DNA of 64,000 nucleotides from Branchiostoma belcheri. Lineage: Eukaryota; Chordata; Leptocardii; Amphioxiformes; Branchiostomatidae. Location of the stretch: assembly GCF_001625305.1 (NCBI RefSeq), contig NW_017804009.1, positions 572,554-636,553 on the forward strand, read 5' to 3'. The notes beneath the pieces were generated by a model. The model saw only the letters and a list, made by a program, of their open reading frames with translations, made no database searches and was not told where the DNA came from. Shown in pieces: positions 19,179 to 30,010 of this stretch (position 1 is the stretch's first letter; each line of letters begins with the position of its first letter). Position numbers and translations under genes: made by a program.

Positions 19179-19781
19179 GTGTGTAGATGTGAAACCATTG
19201 CAGTGTGCAATATCCGTATTTGCATTATTAGCAGCCCTGCTTTTAGATACGTTAGCCAGTAGTCATTTAAAGAATTTAATTAATAAAATGCATTCAAAAA
19301 TGTGCAAAGTGTGCTTTCTTGTTTTAGAAGTGAAGAAAAGAAACCTAAAAATTGCTTGGGAACTGCATGAACTTTATGCTGTTTGCCTTTAACTTGATTG
19401 ATATTTTGCTTTCTTGTTTACTTTCTTGTCTTTAACAGCTGAGAGCCCTGAGAGCTGCGTGTTTTTGTCTGTAAACCTTTCGTTTTTCTTTCATTTGATG
19501 CATAGCCCTTGCTACTTTAGTATTTATTCCAAGTCTACATTTGTTTGATCTTAGGAAAGGCAGCCGACATGGCCACTGAAGCAGCAGGCGGAAAAAGACA
19601 GCACCGGACTCCCCCTATCATCCCCACAGGCCTGACAATAACGCCGGTGCCGTCATCACAATTGATGGTATTGTGATCAAGGGGTAGGCGGCATTCGCAT
19701 ACTTCAATACGTTTTTTGCTGATACGGTTGGTAACATGACGTCGTCTATAAACAGTTCGCAACCCATTGATTACATTTCAG

Positions 19782-20393
19782 TCCGGGGAGACCCATATTA
19801 TAGAACAACACATGTTCGGGTATTATGACAACGGCAGATTGATTGCATCCAGGTGGCAATACCCACTGCAACTTGGCTTCTCATTGACAGTCCACAAGAG
19901 CCAAGGTAGTACACTAAACAATGTAGAAGTTGCAGACATCCATATGTTTGTTCCGGGCCAGCAGTACACTGCTTATACGAGGGCAAGTTCATCTGACTCC
20001 TTCCGTGTGTTGCCTGGCTACACAAGACACGTAATCAAACCACATCCCCTTGTGACCAAGTTCTATGAGTGTCGAGTCCGTGTCTTGAAAGATCTGGTTA
20101 TACCGAATATTTCTAAGTGCATGTTGTCTTCTGAGGGGGAAGACGCAAGAACAAGTAATGGTAACTTTCCCTCCATCCCCATCCCAGATGGATATGACCC
20201 TTGTGTGATACTGCAGTTGCTCAAGGATGACCTTGGTCCATTTAAGAACCTGCTTGACCTGGTGCAACATCTTGATCACCAAAAGGAGAGCCTCCAGTCT
20301 GACACCCCCATGTGTTTTCATTCTGTGGACTCCATTCACGCATTTGGACCAAGAGAATCCCGTCTTCCACGTGTCCCGGATTGGCGACTTTGA
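19782..20393 (+). CDS. PIF1-like helicase C-terminal exon
   Basis: After ATTTCAG it reads YPLQLGFSLTVHKSQGSTLN, a classic PIF1/RecD superfamily 1B helicase motif (VHKSQGSTL), then MFVPGQQYTAYTRASSSDSF (motif VI region, with an arginine finger in YTRASS). Some 130 further residues of unknown type follow to the stop. Walker A and B are absent, so it is only the last exon. Such helicases are encoded by Helitrons and other invertebrate transposons; a Helitron Rep fragment is at 28260. Confidence 0.7.
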   Translation, partial: SGETHIIEQHMFGYYDNGRLIASRWQYPLQLGFSLTVHKSQGSTLNNVEVADIHMFVPGQQYTAYTRASSSDSFRVLPGYTRHVIKPHPLVTKFYECRVRVLKDLVIPNISKCMLSSEGEDARTSNGNFPSIPIPDGYDPCVILQLLKDDLGPFKNLLDLVQHLDHQKESLQSDTPMCFHSVDSIHAFGPRESRLPRVPDWRL

Positions 20394-20950
20394 CTTTGAG
20401 GTTTTGCTGACAACGGAACGGACTGACATCTGAACTTACGCATGCCACAGCTCTAGATTTCCTTTCACAATTTGTTGTTTTTTCATGTATAAAATTGGCT
20501 ACTTAAAACAGCTTCTGTGTAAGTACTTTACCTTTAAATACCCTAGTTATTACATGCAACTCGATAAAAACCATGTTTTATAAGCTTCATATCTGTTTGC
20601 ACCTGAAACTAGTGTGTTCAGAAGCGAGAACCAGGACCTGTACATATTAGTAGTATGCTATATAATTGCTGTAAGATATCAGACTTATTAGAACTTTGTC
20701 ACCACGACTTCCAATTAGCTCTCTTTAGCCTGTATTAATTTTCAATAAATGTCTTTCAAAGTTGAAAAAAGTTGTTTTCTATACTTTGATCGTACGCCTG
20801 TGGGTAACAACCGAGCCGCATCGAACTTGTGTATTTTGTGTCCTGGTGTTGCCCGTCCACTTCATTTGAAAGTTGTGTAGGTAAAAGTTGACAAAATACA
20901 TCTATATATGTTCAAGATAGAAGTGTAATATAATTCTATTTTGATTTTAA
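20394..20950. other. 3' flank, no gene
   Basis: AT-rich, with AATAAA near 20742 suggesting a 3' end for the helicase exon. No other feature seen. Confidence 0.35.
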
Positions 20951-20953
20951 CAG

Positions 20954-21101
20954 GTTCCTTCTGCAAGCACCCAACTGCGGGGAGGACCATGCCATCTCTC
21001 TGAAGGGGACACTGGAGGTCAGAGAGAACAAGACAACACTGGAGGTCAGAGAGAACAAGAAGTATGGGGCGCCTGTACCGCAAACCAAACTGGATGAATA
21101 G
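20954..21101 (+). CDS. Possible last exon with 27-bp tandem duplication
   Basis: After TTAACAG it reads FLLQAPNCGEDHAISLKG, then TLEVRENK twice, then KYGAPVPQTKLDE and stop. The 27-bp unit ACACTGGAGGTCAGAGAGAA... is duplicated in frame. Family unknown. Confidence 0.4.
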
Positions 21102-21825
21102 TGACTATCGAGACCGGCTAGTGGTCAAGGTGATGATGCAGCAAGTGTCTGCATCTGTTAATATGTAGTTTGTGATTCTGTGTGTTCATACACTGGTAAA
21201 GTTAATTCATGCTAGGTGTTTCTTTTACTTCTGTTGTGTCGTTACTCCCAACCATAGTGGCTCCCAACTAAGGGCCATTTTGAGTTTCGTTTTAACCTTT
21301 TGATGATGTTTGTAGTGACTTGTAATTTTATAGAAAGTTTATTGTTGTCAGAGAATGGAGAAGATACATTTACTGGACATAAAGAAGCTTTGTGAGGAAT
21401 AGTGATATCACTCGACAATGTATAATCTAGTACAGTTTGTTTGCCAAGATGCGCGATGAATAAGGTTAATTCCTTGTTGACAAAGTGTTACAAGATCAAG
21501 AACGTCATGCTTTTTACCTGCCAAAAGTAGCAGTGGTGACACTATAAGATCCATTAATACCGTCCTAGCTGCTACAAGGCAAGAAACGGCAACAACCGAC
21601 AAAAGTAATAAAAGGGGCGAAAATGACTCCGGGTATTTGTCTCACCTGTGGCAGTCCAAACCCTCCATCAGCATGATGGCAGCAGAAGGCCAACTCATGT
21701 TCAAAGTAAAAGCAACTGCTGCCTGGCTGAAGGCTCTCGCCACAGAGATCATGTAAGGTACAAAGCCATCATGTTGAAGGTCAGACAGGAAAGTTTGGCA
21801 GGTTAAGTACAAGGAGAGACATACG

Positions 21826-22150
21826 AGTCAGCAAAGGGAGCGAAAGCTACAAAACAGGGCCAAAGAACATGAACAAAACCTGCAGAAGAAAAACAAAAAG
21901 CAAGAAGCAGACAGGAACCTCATCAAAGAGTTCGAAGACCGACAAGTAAAAAATTGGCAAATAAAAGATGTGCAATCTAATTTATAAAATAATGTAGTCA
22001 GTATAATATTGACATTGCAATTATTCTTCTCTATAATAGAAGCTTGCCGCATCATCCATTACAACATCCGGCGGAAGGAAACGGTCGCCAGTGAGGGAAA
22101 GACAGAAGAGGTTCAAGACCGGACCAAACGGACAAATAGACGACACAGGG
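21826..22150 (+). CDS. Two small basic coiled-coil exons, unknown gene
   Basis: Exon 21826-21945 reads SQQRERKLQNRAKEHEQNLQ, then KNKKQEADRNLIKEFEDRQ, before GTAAAA. A second open stretch, 22040-22144, reads ACRIIHYNIRRKETVASEGK and QDRTKRTNRRHR, before GTAAGA. Highly charged and helical. The gene is not recognised. Confidence 0.35.
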
Positions 22151-22309
22151 TAAGAATTTTCCTTTCTCCATCAGAGTACCTGAAATCTTTACCACTGAGT
22201 AACATATGCTATATTAGAAGGCTTTATTCTTTGTCAACACTGATGTACTGCGGGGGATATGTCGGCACGGCACATGGGAAACAACTCGACAAGCTTGCAG
22301 TGATGAAAA

Positions 22310-22612
22310 GCTTCTCTGACGCCTACTAAAAGAAAGAAACATCCGTTCTACGAACTGAGTCAGCTAAAGTGCCAGTGCAAAAAACACACACCCACTTGTG
22401 GCTGCCTCAATCCAAAATGCATGAAGCAAATGAAGATCAACCATTTCGCTGCACTTGTGCAGAGTGGGACTGATCCCGAGACCTACAGCAGAAGAATGAA
22501 GGCACTACGGAACTACCATGCGCAGAACATCCATTCATGGGAAGGGGGGCATGCGACTTTCATGCAGACCAGAGGTGAATACAACAAAGAGGGCTTGTCC
22601 AGAACCAAATAG
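22310..22612 (+). pseudogene. Cys-rich transposon protein fragment
   Basis: The frame reads KKHPFYELSQLKCQCKKHTP, TCGCLNPKCMKQMKINHFAA, then YSRRMKALRNYHAQNIHSWE and GGHATF. A Cys cluster followed by an MKxLxxYHAxxIHxWxGG block is a pattern I associate with uncharacterised invertebrate transposon proteins. No enzyme motif is visible. Confidence 0.45.
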
Positions 22613-22691
22613 TACAGAAGCGCATTAACGGTATTCAACTTATTGGTAACATCAATCCGCTTTAATAATACTGTAACTACATTTCTGTACC

Positions 22692-22914
22692 ATGTCGTCC
22701 AAGTCAAACATGAGGAGGTTGTGTAAGAAATACTCCGGAAACTTTTTGACCCAGACTCGACAGGCCTACGAAAACCATTTGGTGTCCTTTGGCTTTTCCT
22801 CTGATCCAGAGGGAAATTTCAAATTCTATGGCCCTCCGGAGCTCCACGCCGCTTTCAAGCCGTTCCTGAAGCCCGTCAAGCAGACTTGCCAGCGGTTTCT
22901 TCAGCCACAAAGTA
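22692..22914 (+). CDS. Exon of an unknown small protein
   Basis: From ATG 22692: SKSNMRRLCKKYSGNFLTQT, then FSSDPEGNFKFYGPPELHAA and LKPVKQTCQRFLQPQS, then GTAAG. A possible second exon, 23186-23291 (after CATAG, before GTGAGC), reads NRTQHQSEQHSAVTVVTYLR. Family unknown. Confidence 0.35.
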
Positions 22915-23620
22915 AGTGACTTTTTTCTGATGAAAGTCTGACTTTTATTTGCAAGATGTTCTAATTTACAATTAACGAGAATGCCCAAACAGTCTCAGAA
23001 TACTAGTAGTAGATGTACGTTGCATTTCTCTTTTCATGGCCATGTCATTTTTATCATAGTCGCTTTTGTGAAGTCTATGCATTACTAGTATTACATGTGC
23101 ATAAACAACCCCAAATCTATTGTAAAACCATAATAACATATGATAGTATTCGTGAGTAAAGTTGATTCACTTGTTTCCTCATAGTTGATGACAATGACGC
23201 TCCAAACAACCGTACCCAGCACCAATCGGAGCAGCACTCGGCGGTGACGGTCGTAACGTACCTCAGGCTCCCGTCCGTGCCGGTAGCGCAGGTGAGCAAC
23301 ATCGAGGCCAGGAAATTACTGCCCCGTTGGCTCCGAGCGCTCCAGCCGGGCAATGGGAAAGTGGGGTACGGTCAGGCCGCTCACCGCCCCGTTTATGCCC
23401 GAACACATCGTTTGGCCAAAGAAGCTAAACGACTTACCGACCCCGGCACTTCGGGAAGCCTTGGCGGCGGTCCTGGTACATGTTGGGGGAGGACCCACTC
23501 ACGTTCCAGGCATCGAGCAACACTGGCGCGTCCACGCAGAACCAACAAGGACTACCATCTACAGTGCCAAGTTGGTAGGTTAAAGCCGATGAACTAGATC
23601 ATCTGGCTGGTATTTACAAC

Positions 23621-23935
23621 GGGTGAGTGCCATCCAACAGGCACAGGAACTTCCACCACAAAAGCAGAGATGTCCGTAACGACGGGTGAGTACCATCCAA
23701 CAGGCACAGGAACTTCCAACACAAAAGCAGAGATGTCCGTAACGACGGGTCAGTACCATCCAACAGGCACAGGAACTTCCACCACAAAAGCAGAGATGTC
23801 CGTAACGACGGGTCAGTGCCATCCAACAGGCACAGGAACTTCCACCACAAAAGCAGAGATGTCCGTAACGACGGGTCAGTGCCATCCAACAGGCACAGGA
23901 CCTTCCACCACAAAAGCAGAGATGTCCGTAACGAG
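23621..23935. repeat. 63-bp tandem repeat, five copies
   Basis: Five units starting at 23621, 23684, 23747, 23810 and 23873 are nearly identical. In one plus-strand frame each encodes 21 residues, including MSVTTGQYHPTGTGTSTTKA; the minus strand is also open. The unit length divisible by three keeps several frames open, so coding is not implied. Confidence 0.95.
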
Positions 23936-24359
23936 CTCGCCGGCCAGGGAACACGTTATATTACGAGTGCCACTCCTGAGCAGACATGCGAAGAAGTATC
24001 TCATTGTGCTGTTGTTCCGAAGATTATTTGAGACATATTGTCACTCAGATGAAACGAAGAATGATTCAGACTCTGCACGACTACCGAAACGCGAAATCAG
24101 ATGTTCATGTCCAAAGTACAGGTAATCCCTCCACGTCCACTTGAGTCTAAGATTTTGAAGGCAGAAGTTGAATGGATGCTGTCATTCCAAGCACTTCGCA
24201 ATTGAAGTTAACATATGAACAATTGCCAAAAGAGCTTCAGGTGTTTGTGTCAAAGTACAAACGTCCTAGTGCACACTACCTTCCACCAGCCTTAGATACG
24301 TTTATCAACTTCATCACAGCTTGGTCAAAGGGCATGTTGGGAAAATTTTTTAACAGGTG

Positions 24360-24530
24360 AAGCAGCACAAACCATGCATTTCCACTTACTGCGTCACCTG
24401 GCCTACCACGTGAAGCTCTATGGACCACTGTTCAGGTTTAGCTGTTTCGGGTTCGAGACTATGAACGCCCATAGACTATGAACGCCCATATCAAGAGAAT
24501 GAAACATGGGACAAGGTTAATTGTTGATCA
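24360..24530 (+). pseudogene. Transposon protein fragment with 17-bp duplication
   Basis: It reads AQTMHFHLLRHLAYHVKLYG, then PLFRFSCFGFETMNAH. H-L-x-H-L...YGPLFRFSCFGFE is typical of a C-terminal region in several plant and animal DNA-transposon proteins (DUF4218-like). The 17-bp unit ACTATGAACGCCCATAG is tandemly duplicated (24458-24474, 24475-24491), breaking the frame. Without it the frame would continue into KRMKHGT. Confidence 0.5.
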
Positions 24531-24822
24531 GGTAATTATTAGTTCATCCTGTCAAAATTGCTATTTCTTCTTGAAACATTCAATGTTTGTTGGCATATGA
24601 AAGGACATTTAGCTCACATGAATATTTTCTATTTCTAAGGAAGACGGAGAAACGGCCAAGCAGCTTAACACTTACAGCAAAGGGGATGAAGAATGTCAAG
24701 TATGTATGTTGTAACTGTCCAGAAATAAAGATTCCCTGTGTGCACTTAGTTACGTATAAACTTTAACATATATGTGACGTATTTCTTAAGGCAACATTCC
24801 ATATTTGTTGGCATATGGAAAG

Positions 24823-25498
24823 ACAAGTCAAGTCAAAGTTTATTGCACAACTAATGTACGGATACATCGTATGGCAATTAGCGGTACTAGGTACAAATCT
24901 AAATTAATGCGTAAAAGAGTACTACATACATGCTGTATATGAATCGAACTTAAGTTACATCGTATACAAAAGGAATGGCGGGCAAACATTATACAGGGGT
25001 TCTATAAATCTACAACTAAATACTACTCTGTCCTATACTTAAGTATTACTAGTATAATGGATATATATATAATTGATTCCATTGTTATGTGTAAGCAATC
25101 AGTTGATTGTTTCGGAAATGATATTGTTTCTTTTAACTAAGGCGTTAGAAATATATTGGCCTATATATGGTGAGATTGCATCGGGGCATGACATGAGAAA
25201 AGTAAAGGTATCTGAGACTGTCTCAGGTAATGTAATACTTGTGCTGTTGGTGATAGAGTTCATAAGTGTTTGTCTTTCTACATTGTAAGCTGGACATGTT
25301 AACATAAAATGCAATTCATCTTCTACAATATTTTTGCAAATAGGACAACATCTGTGAGTGGCTGGTACATTGTTATGGCGTCCCTTTTCTATTTCTAAAC
25401 AGTGTGAACTAATTCGTATTTTGGTTATATTAGCGGCGAAAGATTTGTTTTGTATTAGTGAAAGATATGATCCTGGGTTGGATGAGTGGCCTATTGTT
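24823..25498 (-). mobile_element. LINE 3' end, minus strand
   Basis: Read on the minus strand, the ORF at 25497-25099 is followed by an untranslated region ending in CAATAAACTTTGACTTGAC at about 24823, a typical LINE tail with a simple repeat and poly(A) signal. The 5' part is missing; the element is truncated at about 25498, as expected for target-primed reverse transcription. Confidence 0.7.
25099..25497 (-). pseudogene. LINE RT C-terminal domain (zf-RVT-like)
   Basis: One continuous minus-strand frame reads ITKIRISSHCLEIEKGRHNN, then VPATHRCCPICKNIVEDELH and FMLTCPAYNVERQTLM, ending SPYIGQYISNALVKRNNIIS before a stop. CPIC...EDELHF...CPAY is the Cys/His motif after the RT domain of LINEs. 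The frame is intact, so it may be a fairly young 5'-truncated copy. Confidence 0.75.
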
Positions 25499-25552
25499 CA
25501 TTGTTCCCTCCGCAAGCAGAGAGGCGGGTAAGGACCAGACGTCTACTCGAGT

Positions 25553-26170
25553 GGAAAGCTGAAATCGAAGACTTCTTCAAGGCAAAAGAAGTGTTGGCCA
25601 GTCTGGACAGTCCTCCAGCACATTAAGTGTCGCAAACCTTTCTGATGCTGGTTTTTCAGTCATGCCACTGGACATAGCATGCGCAGCCCCAGAAGACTGG
25701 ACCTCTTAGGAAGACATTGGCGTGGTGGGAGCCCTGGAGGAGGACAAAACCCTTGAGGAGGACAAGAGACAGAAGACGCTGGAGGAGCGCGTTCAAGGAT
25801 TCACTGAAGCAGCCTACAACATAGCCGACAAAGCCCTACAGGACAGAGCAACCAACATACCCTACAGCAACGATTCAAAAGGCCATGTCCGCAATCTCCG
25901 TCTACTACCCCCATTGGTATCAGCTAGTCTTTGATTAACAATATCGACTTATGGGGTGACCGCTAAGCACCAAGGGTACGATGACACAAACAAGGACTTT
26001 CACTGGCTCCACCAGTATGGCGTCCGGTACCGTTCTTCCTCCGATCTACCCAATGACAGGCCACAAAAGTCACTGCTGGATTTCAACCTTAATACTTTTG
26101 CATATAGTGTATGTATTTCCCAGTGTATGCACTAATAACGACAGGAGATACTTTATATTTGTTGATAATG
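25553..26170 (+). CDS. Possible exons of an unknown gene
   Basis: Open stretches include 25722-25934 (LEEDKRQKTLEERVQGFTEA, AYNIADKALQDRATNIPY) and 25972-26100 (GYDDTNKDFHWLHQYGVRYR, SSSDLPNDRPQKSLLDFN). Composition is protein-like but the exon joins are unclear and no family was recognised. Confidence 0.25.
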
Positions 26171-26401
26171 AAAAGCCTAAATACCGGGGTTAGCATTTCT
26201 TTCTCAATCAACTTTAATATTCCCACAAGACTTGTGTAGTGTGCAACAATATCGTAGGAAATAAACGGGAATTATGACAAGTTAAACAGTAGCATATGTA
26301 TATGGCCTTCAGCCCCTGATGGTACTTCATCTCGAGTCCTCTGCCTCCACCAGCACGTGGCCTGAGTCTTCACCAATCAGCTCAGCGATGGAGTACTATT
26401 T

Positions 26402-26704
26402 CTGCTTCATCACCAGGATGCGGACAGCGACATGGAGGCGGCGCAGCGGGCCAAGAAGAGGACTGCCTTCTCGGCTGTCAAGCAGCCTGATGACGAGACA
26501 ATGAGGGCATACATTGCCATCCAGGGCAAGCCCGTAACAGTGTGTGCCTTAGTTCTGGAGGGCATGGTTGGTGCACTGTACTGCTTGCAGTTGCCTCACC
26601 CAAGCAGTATTGCCCCAGCAATGGTGTTCGTTGATCACCACAATGTTAAAGATGCCCACATGCACAAGAAGGATTTGGGTGGGGACTGTGTGGGCCATTC
26701 ATGA
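26402..26704 (+). CDS. Unknown ORF/exon
   Basis: The frame from ATG 26432 reads MEAAQRAKKRTAFSAVKQPD, then MRAYIAIQGKPVTVCALVLE and AMVFVDHHNVKDAHMHKKDL to stop at 26704. Unrecognised, and probably part of a transposon-like gene given its setting. Confidence 0.25.
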   Translation: MLHHQDADSDMEAAQRAKKRTAFSAVKQPDDETMRAYIAIQGKPVTVCALVLEGMVGALYCLQLPHPSSIAPAMVFVDHHNVKDAHMHKKDLGGDCVGHS

Positions 26705-26794
26705 ATGTCTTCAAGAAATAAGTGGAGTTTGTAAAGGGCATGCAGGACTCAGTTTTATTTTACAGCTTGGGCTCCACCTGCAAATGGATCATGC

Positions 26795-27134
26795 ATGGAC
26801 GTCAGGGGTTACAAACAAATCTTGTACGTCAAAGCCTGCGGAGTGGACGAAGCCTGGGAAAAGTGCAAAAACATATGCCCCAAAGATCAAAGACTTGGAA
26901 TGGTGGAGTCCCAACTGGTCCAAAGGCACTGAAAGGCAGCCCATAAACACTGTGGAAAGGCAGCTGTTCAGTCCGACAAAGGACAATTCCCCTCCAACCC
27001 TAGAAGATTTGATGACAGACTTGTACCTGTCTAGCAAAGATGCCTGTGCATTCAAATATGCAATGCCAACTGCAACCGCTTCATATTCGATAGAAGATAA
27101 TAGATGTAGGCATATATTAAAATTGTTTTATTGA
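26795..27134 (+). pseudogene. C-terminal part of a YqaJ/SWIM-associated-type protein (tentative)
   Basis: The frame reads SCTSKPAEWTKPGKSAKTYA, then KIKDLEWWSPNWSKG and LEDLMTDLYLSSKDACAFKY. A Cys-rich start followed by P-x-x-W-x-x-P resembles the tail of SWIM/YqaJ-type invertebrate transposon proteins, but no diagnostic nuclease motif is present. Confidence 0.3.
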
Positions 27135-27399
27135 TTTCAGATTCTGTCATCACCAACAGGGCATGTGAATAGATGCAGGCAAGAGCTCGGTATATTCATA
27201 TCGTGTGGCGTGGACTCCTTTCTAGACTCCTACTTTTACAGTATCTTCAGTAACAACTTTTCAGATATTTACATCACATAAGTATTTCTCTTTTCTGAAT
27301 GATGAAGGAAGGCGAGATGTTCTACACTCGCTTGTATTCAAGAGCTGTAAGGTATAATTCTTACACTGTTGCTTTTGTTTCAAATCATATGATCTGTTT

Positions 27400-27735
27400 T
27401 GGTTAAGTGTTGTACTTCATGCAAGCGTCTGCCAGGACATGTGCCAGTAGCGTTGACCAAAGACGCTGTCAGTGTGGCAAGTGGCTTCCACACATTTTGC
27501 AATTGTACAGGTTTTTGTTCGTGTTGCTCCCACCGATGGGGATCTGGAGAATTCAAATCCGTTGTATCCTGTACCCCACATTTCCAAATGTAGACTGTCA
27601 GAAAACTATGCTGCTGTAAAGTTCAGCGACATACATGGTACGGTGGTCAGCATGTTCATCAAAGGCAATAGCTATGTCGCAACATTTCCGAACCGTCTCG
27701 AAAAAGACTGTACTGTACTGTACTGTTCTGTATAA
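27400..27735 (+). CDS. Unclassified ORF region
   Basis: Two overlapping frames are open. One reads KFSDIHGTVVSMFIKGNSYV and ATFPNRLEKD. No family recognised and the exon borders are unknown. Confidence 0.2.
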
Positions 27736-28259
27736 TCCTATTAGTGACCGTTTGTACTTTCAGTCTGTCTTTGATGAAGTGTTTTGAACACACTGCATGA
27801 ATGCAGATTACTTCCTGCAATGCATAAGGTAAGCTTTTTAGGCAGATACAAAATCTGAACTACGTAGTAGTAATTAATAATAACTTGCTGAACACAATGT
27901 TATTGGGACAGTAGGACACTAAGAATAAACTGACAAAAAAGGGTTCATCCAGAAAGGACCATGAAGTATGAAAAGTGAGAACAAGCCACTCACAAGACAG
28001 GATCTTTCCTGAGTTCTGTGCACAAAGCATGTCTCACCCGCACCCCAACGACACCTGCTGAACAGCTCAACATCACAAGGGAAGGTCCCAACCACAAGTC
28101 TTCACCAGGCAACAACACAGTCAACACTCCAGAGAAGAACTACATGTACAAAAAAAAAACAGAAACCGCCGCAGTGATCCATAATGTATGTTCAAGATTT
28201 CTTTTACTTTTCTTATACATTATAAAATAAATAATTGTTAACACTGCACATTGTTAGCT

Positions 28260-28466
28260 GCGAACATGCAGTGGCCAGAAGTAATACAGAGCATCGCCCA
28301 TCAGTATGGAAAACATCTGACTGATGATGACGTGAAGAGCATGTCATGGCAGGAGAAATGCAACTGGCTTCGCTGCAATCCAGTGACAGCAGCCCGTCAG
28401 TTTCACCACCGTCTAAACATATTTTTCAAAGAATTCATCGGGGGAAAAGCCAATCCGATTGGTTAA
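28260..28466 (+). pseudogene. Helitron Rep, Helitron_like_N fragment
   Basis: It reads MQWPEVIQSIAHQYGKHLTD, then DVKSMSWQEKCNWLRCNPVT and AARQFHHRLNIFFKEFIGGK to ANPIG and stop. The W-P-E...NPVTAARQFxxRLxxFFxEFI...NPIG pattern is characteristic of the Helitron_like_N domain just before the HUH Rep nuclease of Helitrons. The Rep and helicase parts are not adjacent. Confidence 0.75.
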
Positions 28467-28504
28467 CTCAAAGATTACATGATCCGTATCGAGTTCCAAG
28501 CCAG

Positions 28505-28595
28505 AGGGTCCCCACATATATATATATATGAAGGTATAACAGTTCTGGTGAAATTGTGTTTTGAGGTATTGACGTGTCCGCTCGTGGGCGCATAT
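28505..28595. repeat. Dispersed repeat R2, copy 1
   Basis: The block GGTATAACAGTTCTG, then TTGAGGTATTGACGTGTCCG and GTGGGCGCATATGA recurs near 37095-37200, 37308-37415 and 56490-56552. It begins in a TATATATATA tract. Short non-autonomous element or tail. Confidence 0.75.
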
Positions 28596-29119
28596 GACGA
28601 CGAGATTGCTCCAAAAGTTCGAACGTGAAACAGACCCCGTGACCCTGAAGGCTGCCCGGGTGAAAGTGCAGTTCTTCGAGGATCTGGCCAGTAGGGCCAA
28701 GACCGCCTCTAGTAATAATACCGGGGCTTCCAAGGATAGCAAATCTGACAGTAATAGCAGCTCCGCAGTCGCAAAATTGCTCGCTGACCATAGAAACGAC
28801 ATCTTGACAATGCAACGCCGAGCGGCAGGTATCGGATATCTGTAACCGAATCACTGCACTCGTCCCAAATCGTAGCACACCTACTGGGCCCAGTCCCACA
28901 GTAAACCAGGCCCATACGCCCAATTACCGCCCCTTTCCGGATCCTTCCAAGCTCCCTGATCCGAGGCCTCTCCTTCCCGACCCAATGACTCTGCCAGGGT
29001 CCCGTCCGCGGCCGCCTGCGGATCAGCGACGTTGCTTCATTTGCAACGACTCAAGACACGTCCGTAAGGATTGCCCATACAACGCCCAGTCTTCCACGGC
29101 CTCTGGAAACGCACGCTGA
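28594..29119 (+). pseudogene. Gag-like ORF with CCHC knuckle, one frameshift
   Basis: From ATG 28594 it reads RLLQKFERETDPVTLKAARV and FFEDLASRAKTASS, a Ser/Asn-rich linker, then LLADHRNDILTMQRRAA. A one-base shift near 28830 leads to SDICNRITALVPN, a Pro-rich stretch, and a CCHC zinc knuckle (CFICNDSRHVRKDC, 29035-29076) before TGA at 29117. Layout fits an LTR-element or LINE ORF1 nucleocapsid protein. No capsid-type N terminus was recognised. Confidence 0.6.
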
Positions 29120-30010
29120 CTGATTCTGGGGGTCGCGAATCAGTCCCTTCGCCCCCGACCCATATGTGTTCATTTCCACCAAACTACAACTAGACCTCAA
29201 ATACTACACGTCAGGCGCTCAGTAAAGAACCTCCTTCTAGCGTTAGTATAGTGTGTATTTAGGTGTATAGGTAAACAAATATATATAAATATAACGACCG
29301 AACATGTTCGAAGAGCAGGTATATTGATTAACGTTACCCCCTGGTGAAACAAGAGAACTGGTAGTTTAGGAATAAGAGACTCGAGTAAAGGGTGCCGGCA
29401 ATAGGGGGCAAGCGATAATGTTGCCTTTTGATTCTCATCGTTTTAGAAATACAACACGACAGCGTGCAACCTGGATTACCAGCCGCAGCCAACCACACAA
29501 TACCCCAGCTGCGAAGTCCCCTCCCCCAGCACGTACACTAGCACCTCTCCAGAGGATCACCTGCCATCACCGTGCCAGTTCGTGCAGACATCATCCTCAC
29601 AAGGCTTGTAAACAATATATATGTTTGTTTAGATGCCTATAACAGAAACCGTCAGTACTGACATTGATGAATTAAGGAACGCCAAGAACAAGGCCACTCG
29701 TGAGCCTAGGACTAAGATTTTCATATCTGATATGTACAGTTGTCCTTGCATTCCGGACTGGTTTGTGTTGTATACTCTGTTTTCACACAGATCCATCTCG
29801 GCCCTCGAGCGAGGCGGAGGGCCCGCAGGATGGGAAGCCACCCCGGGAAGCGCCAGGACGGCGGCCGGATCGGCCGGCGGCGAGTAATACATCAAGAGAA
29901 GGACGTTGACGCCCCGAACGTAATAAAAGGACTGGTCCCGGGCGTTAGAGCCAGACCAAAGCTGTCAGAACAACCGATACGACTACCCCCGAAGAACGTC
30001 AACATCAAGA
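29120..30010. other. Transitional region, weak ORFs
   Basis: 29418-29642 and 29633-29887 are open but unrecognised. One begins MPITETVSTDIDELRNAKNK. A CACAG acceptor at ~29790 leads into a GC-rich, Pro/Arg-rich open stretch that may be 5' to the ORF at 30011. Confidence 0.25.

Noticed and set aside
23580..23954. Minus-strand ORF rich in Cys (YGHLCFCGGSSCACWM repeats)
   Set aside because: A by-product of the 63-bp tandem repeat. The Cys pattern simply repeats with the DNA unit.
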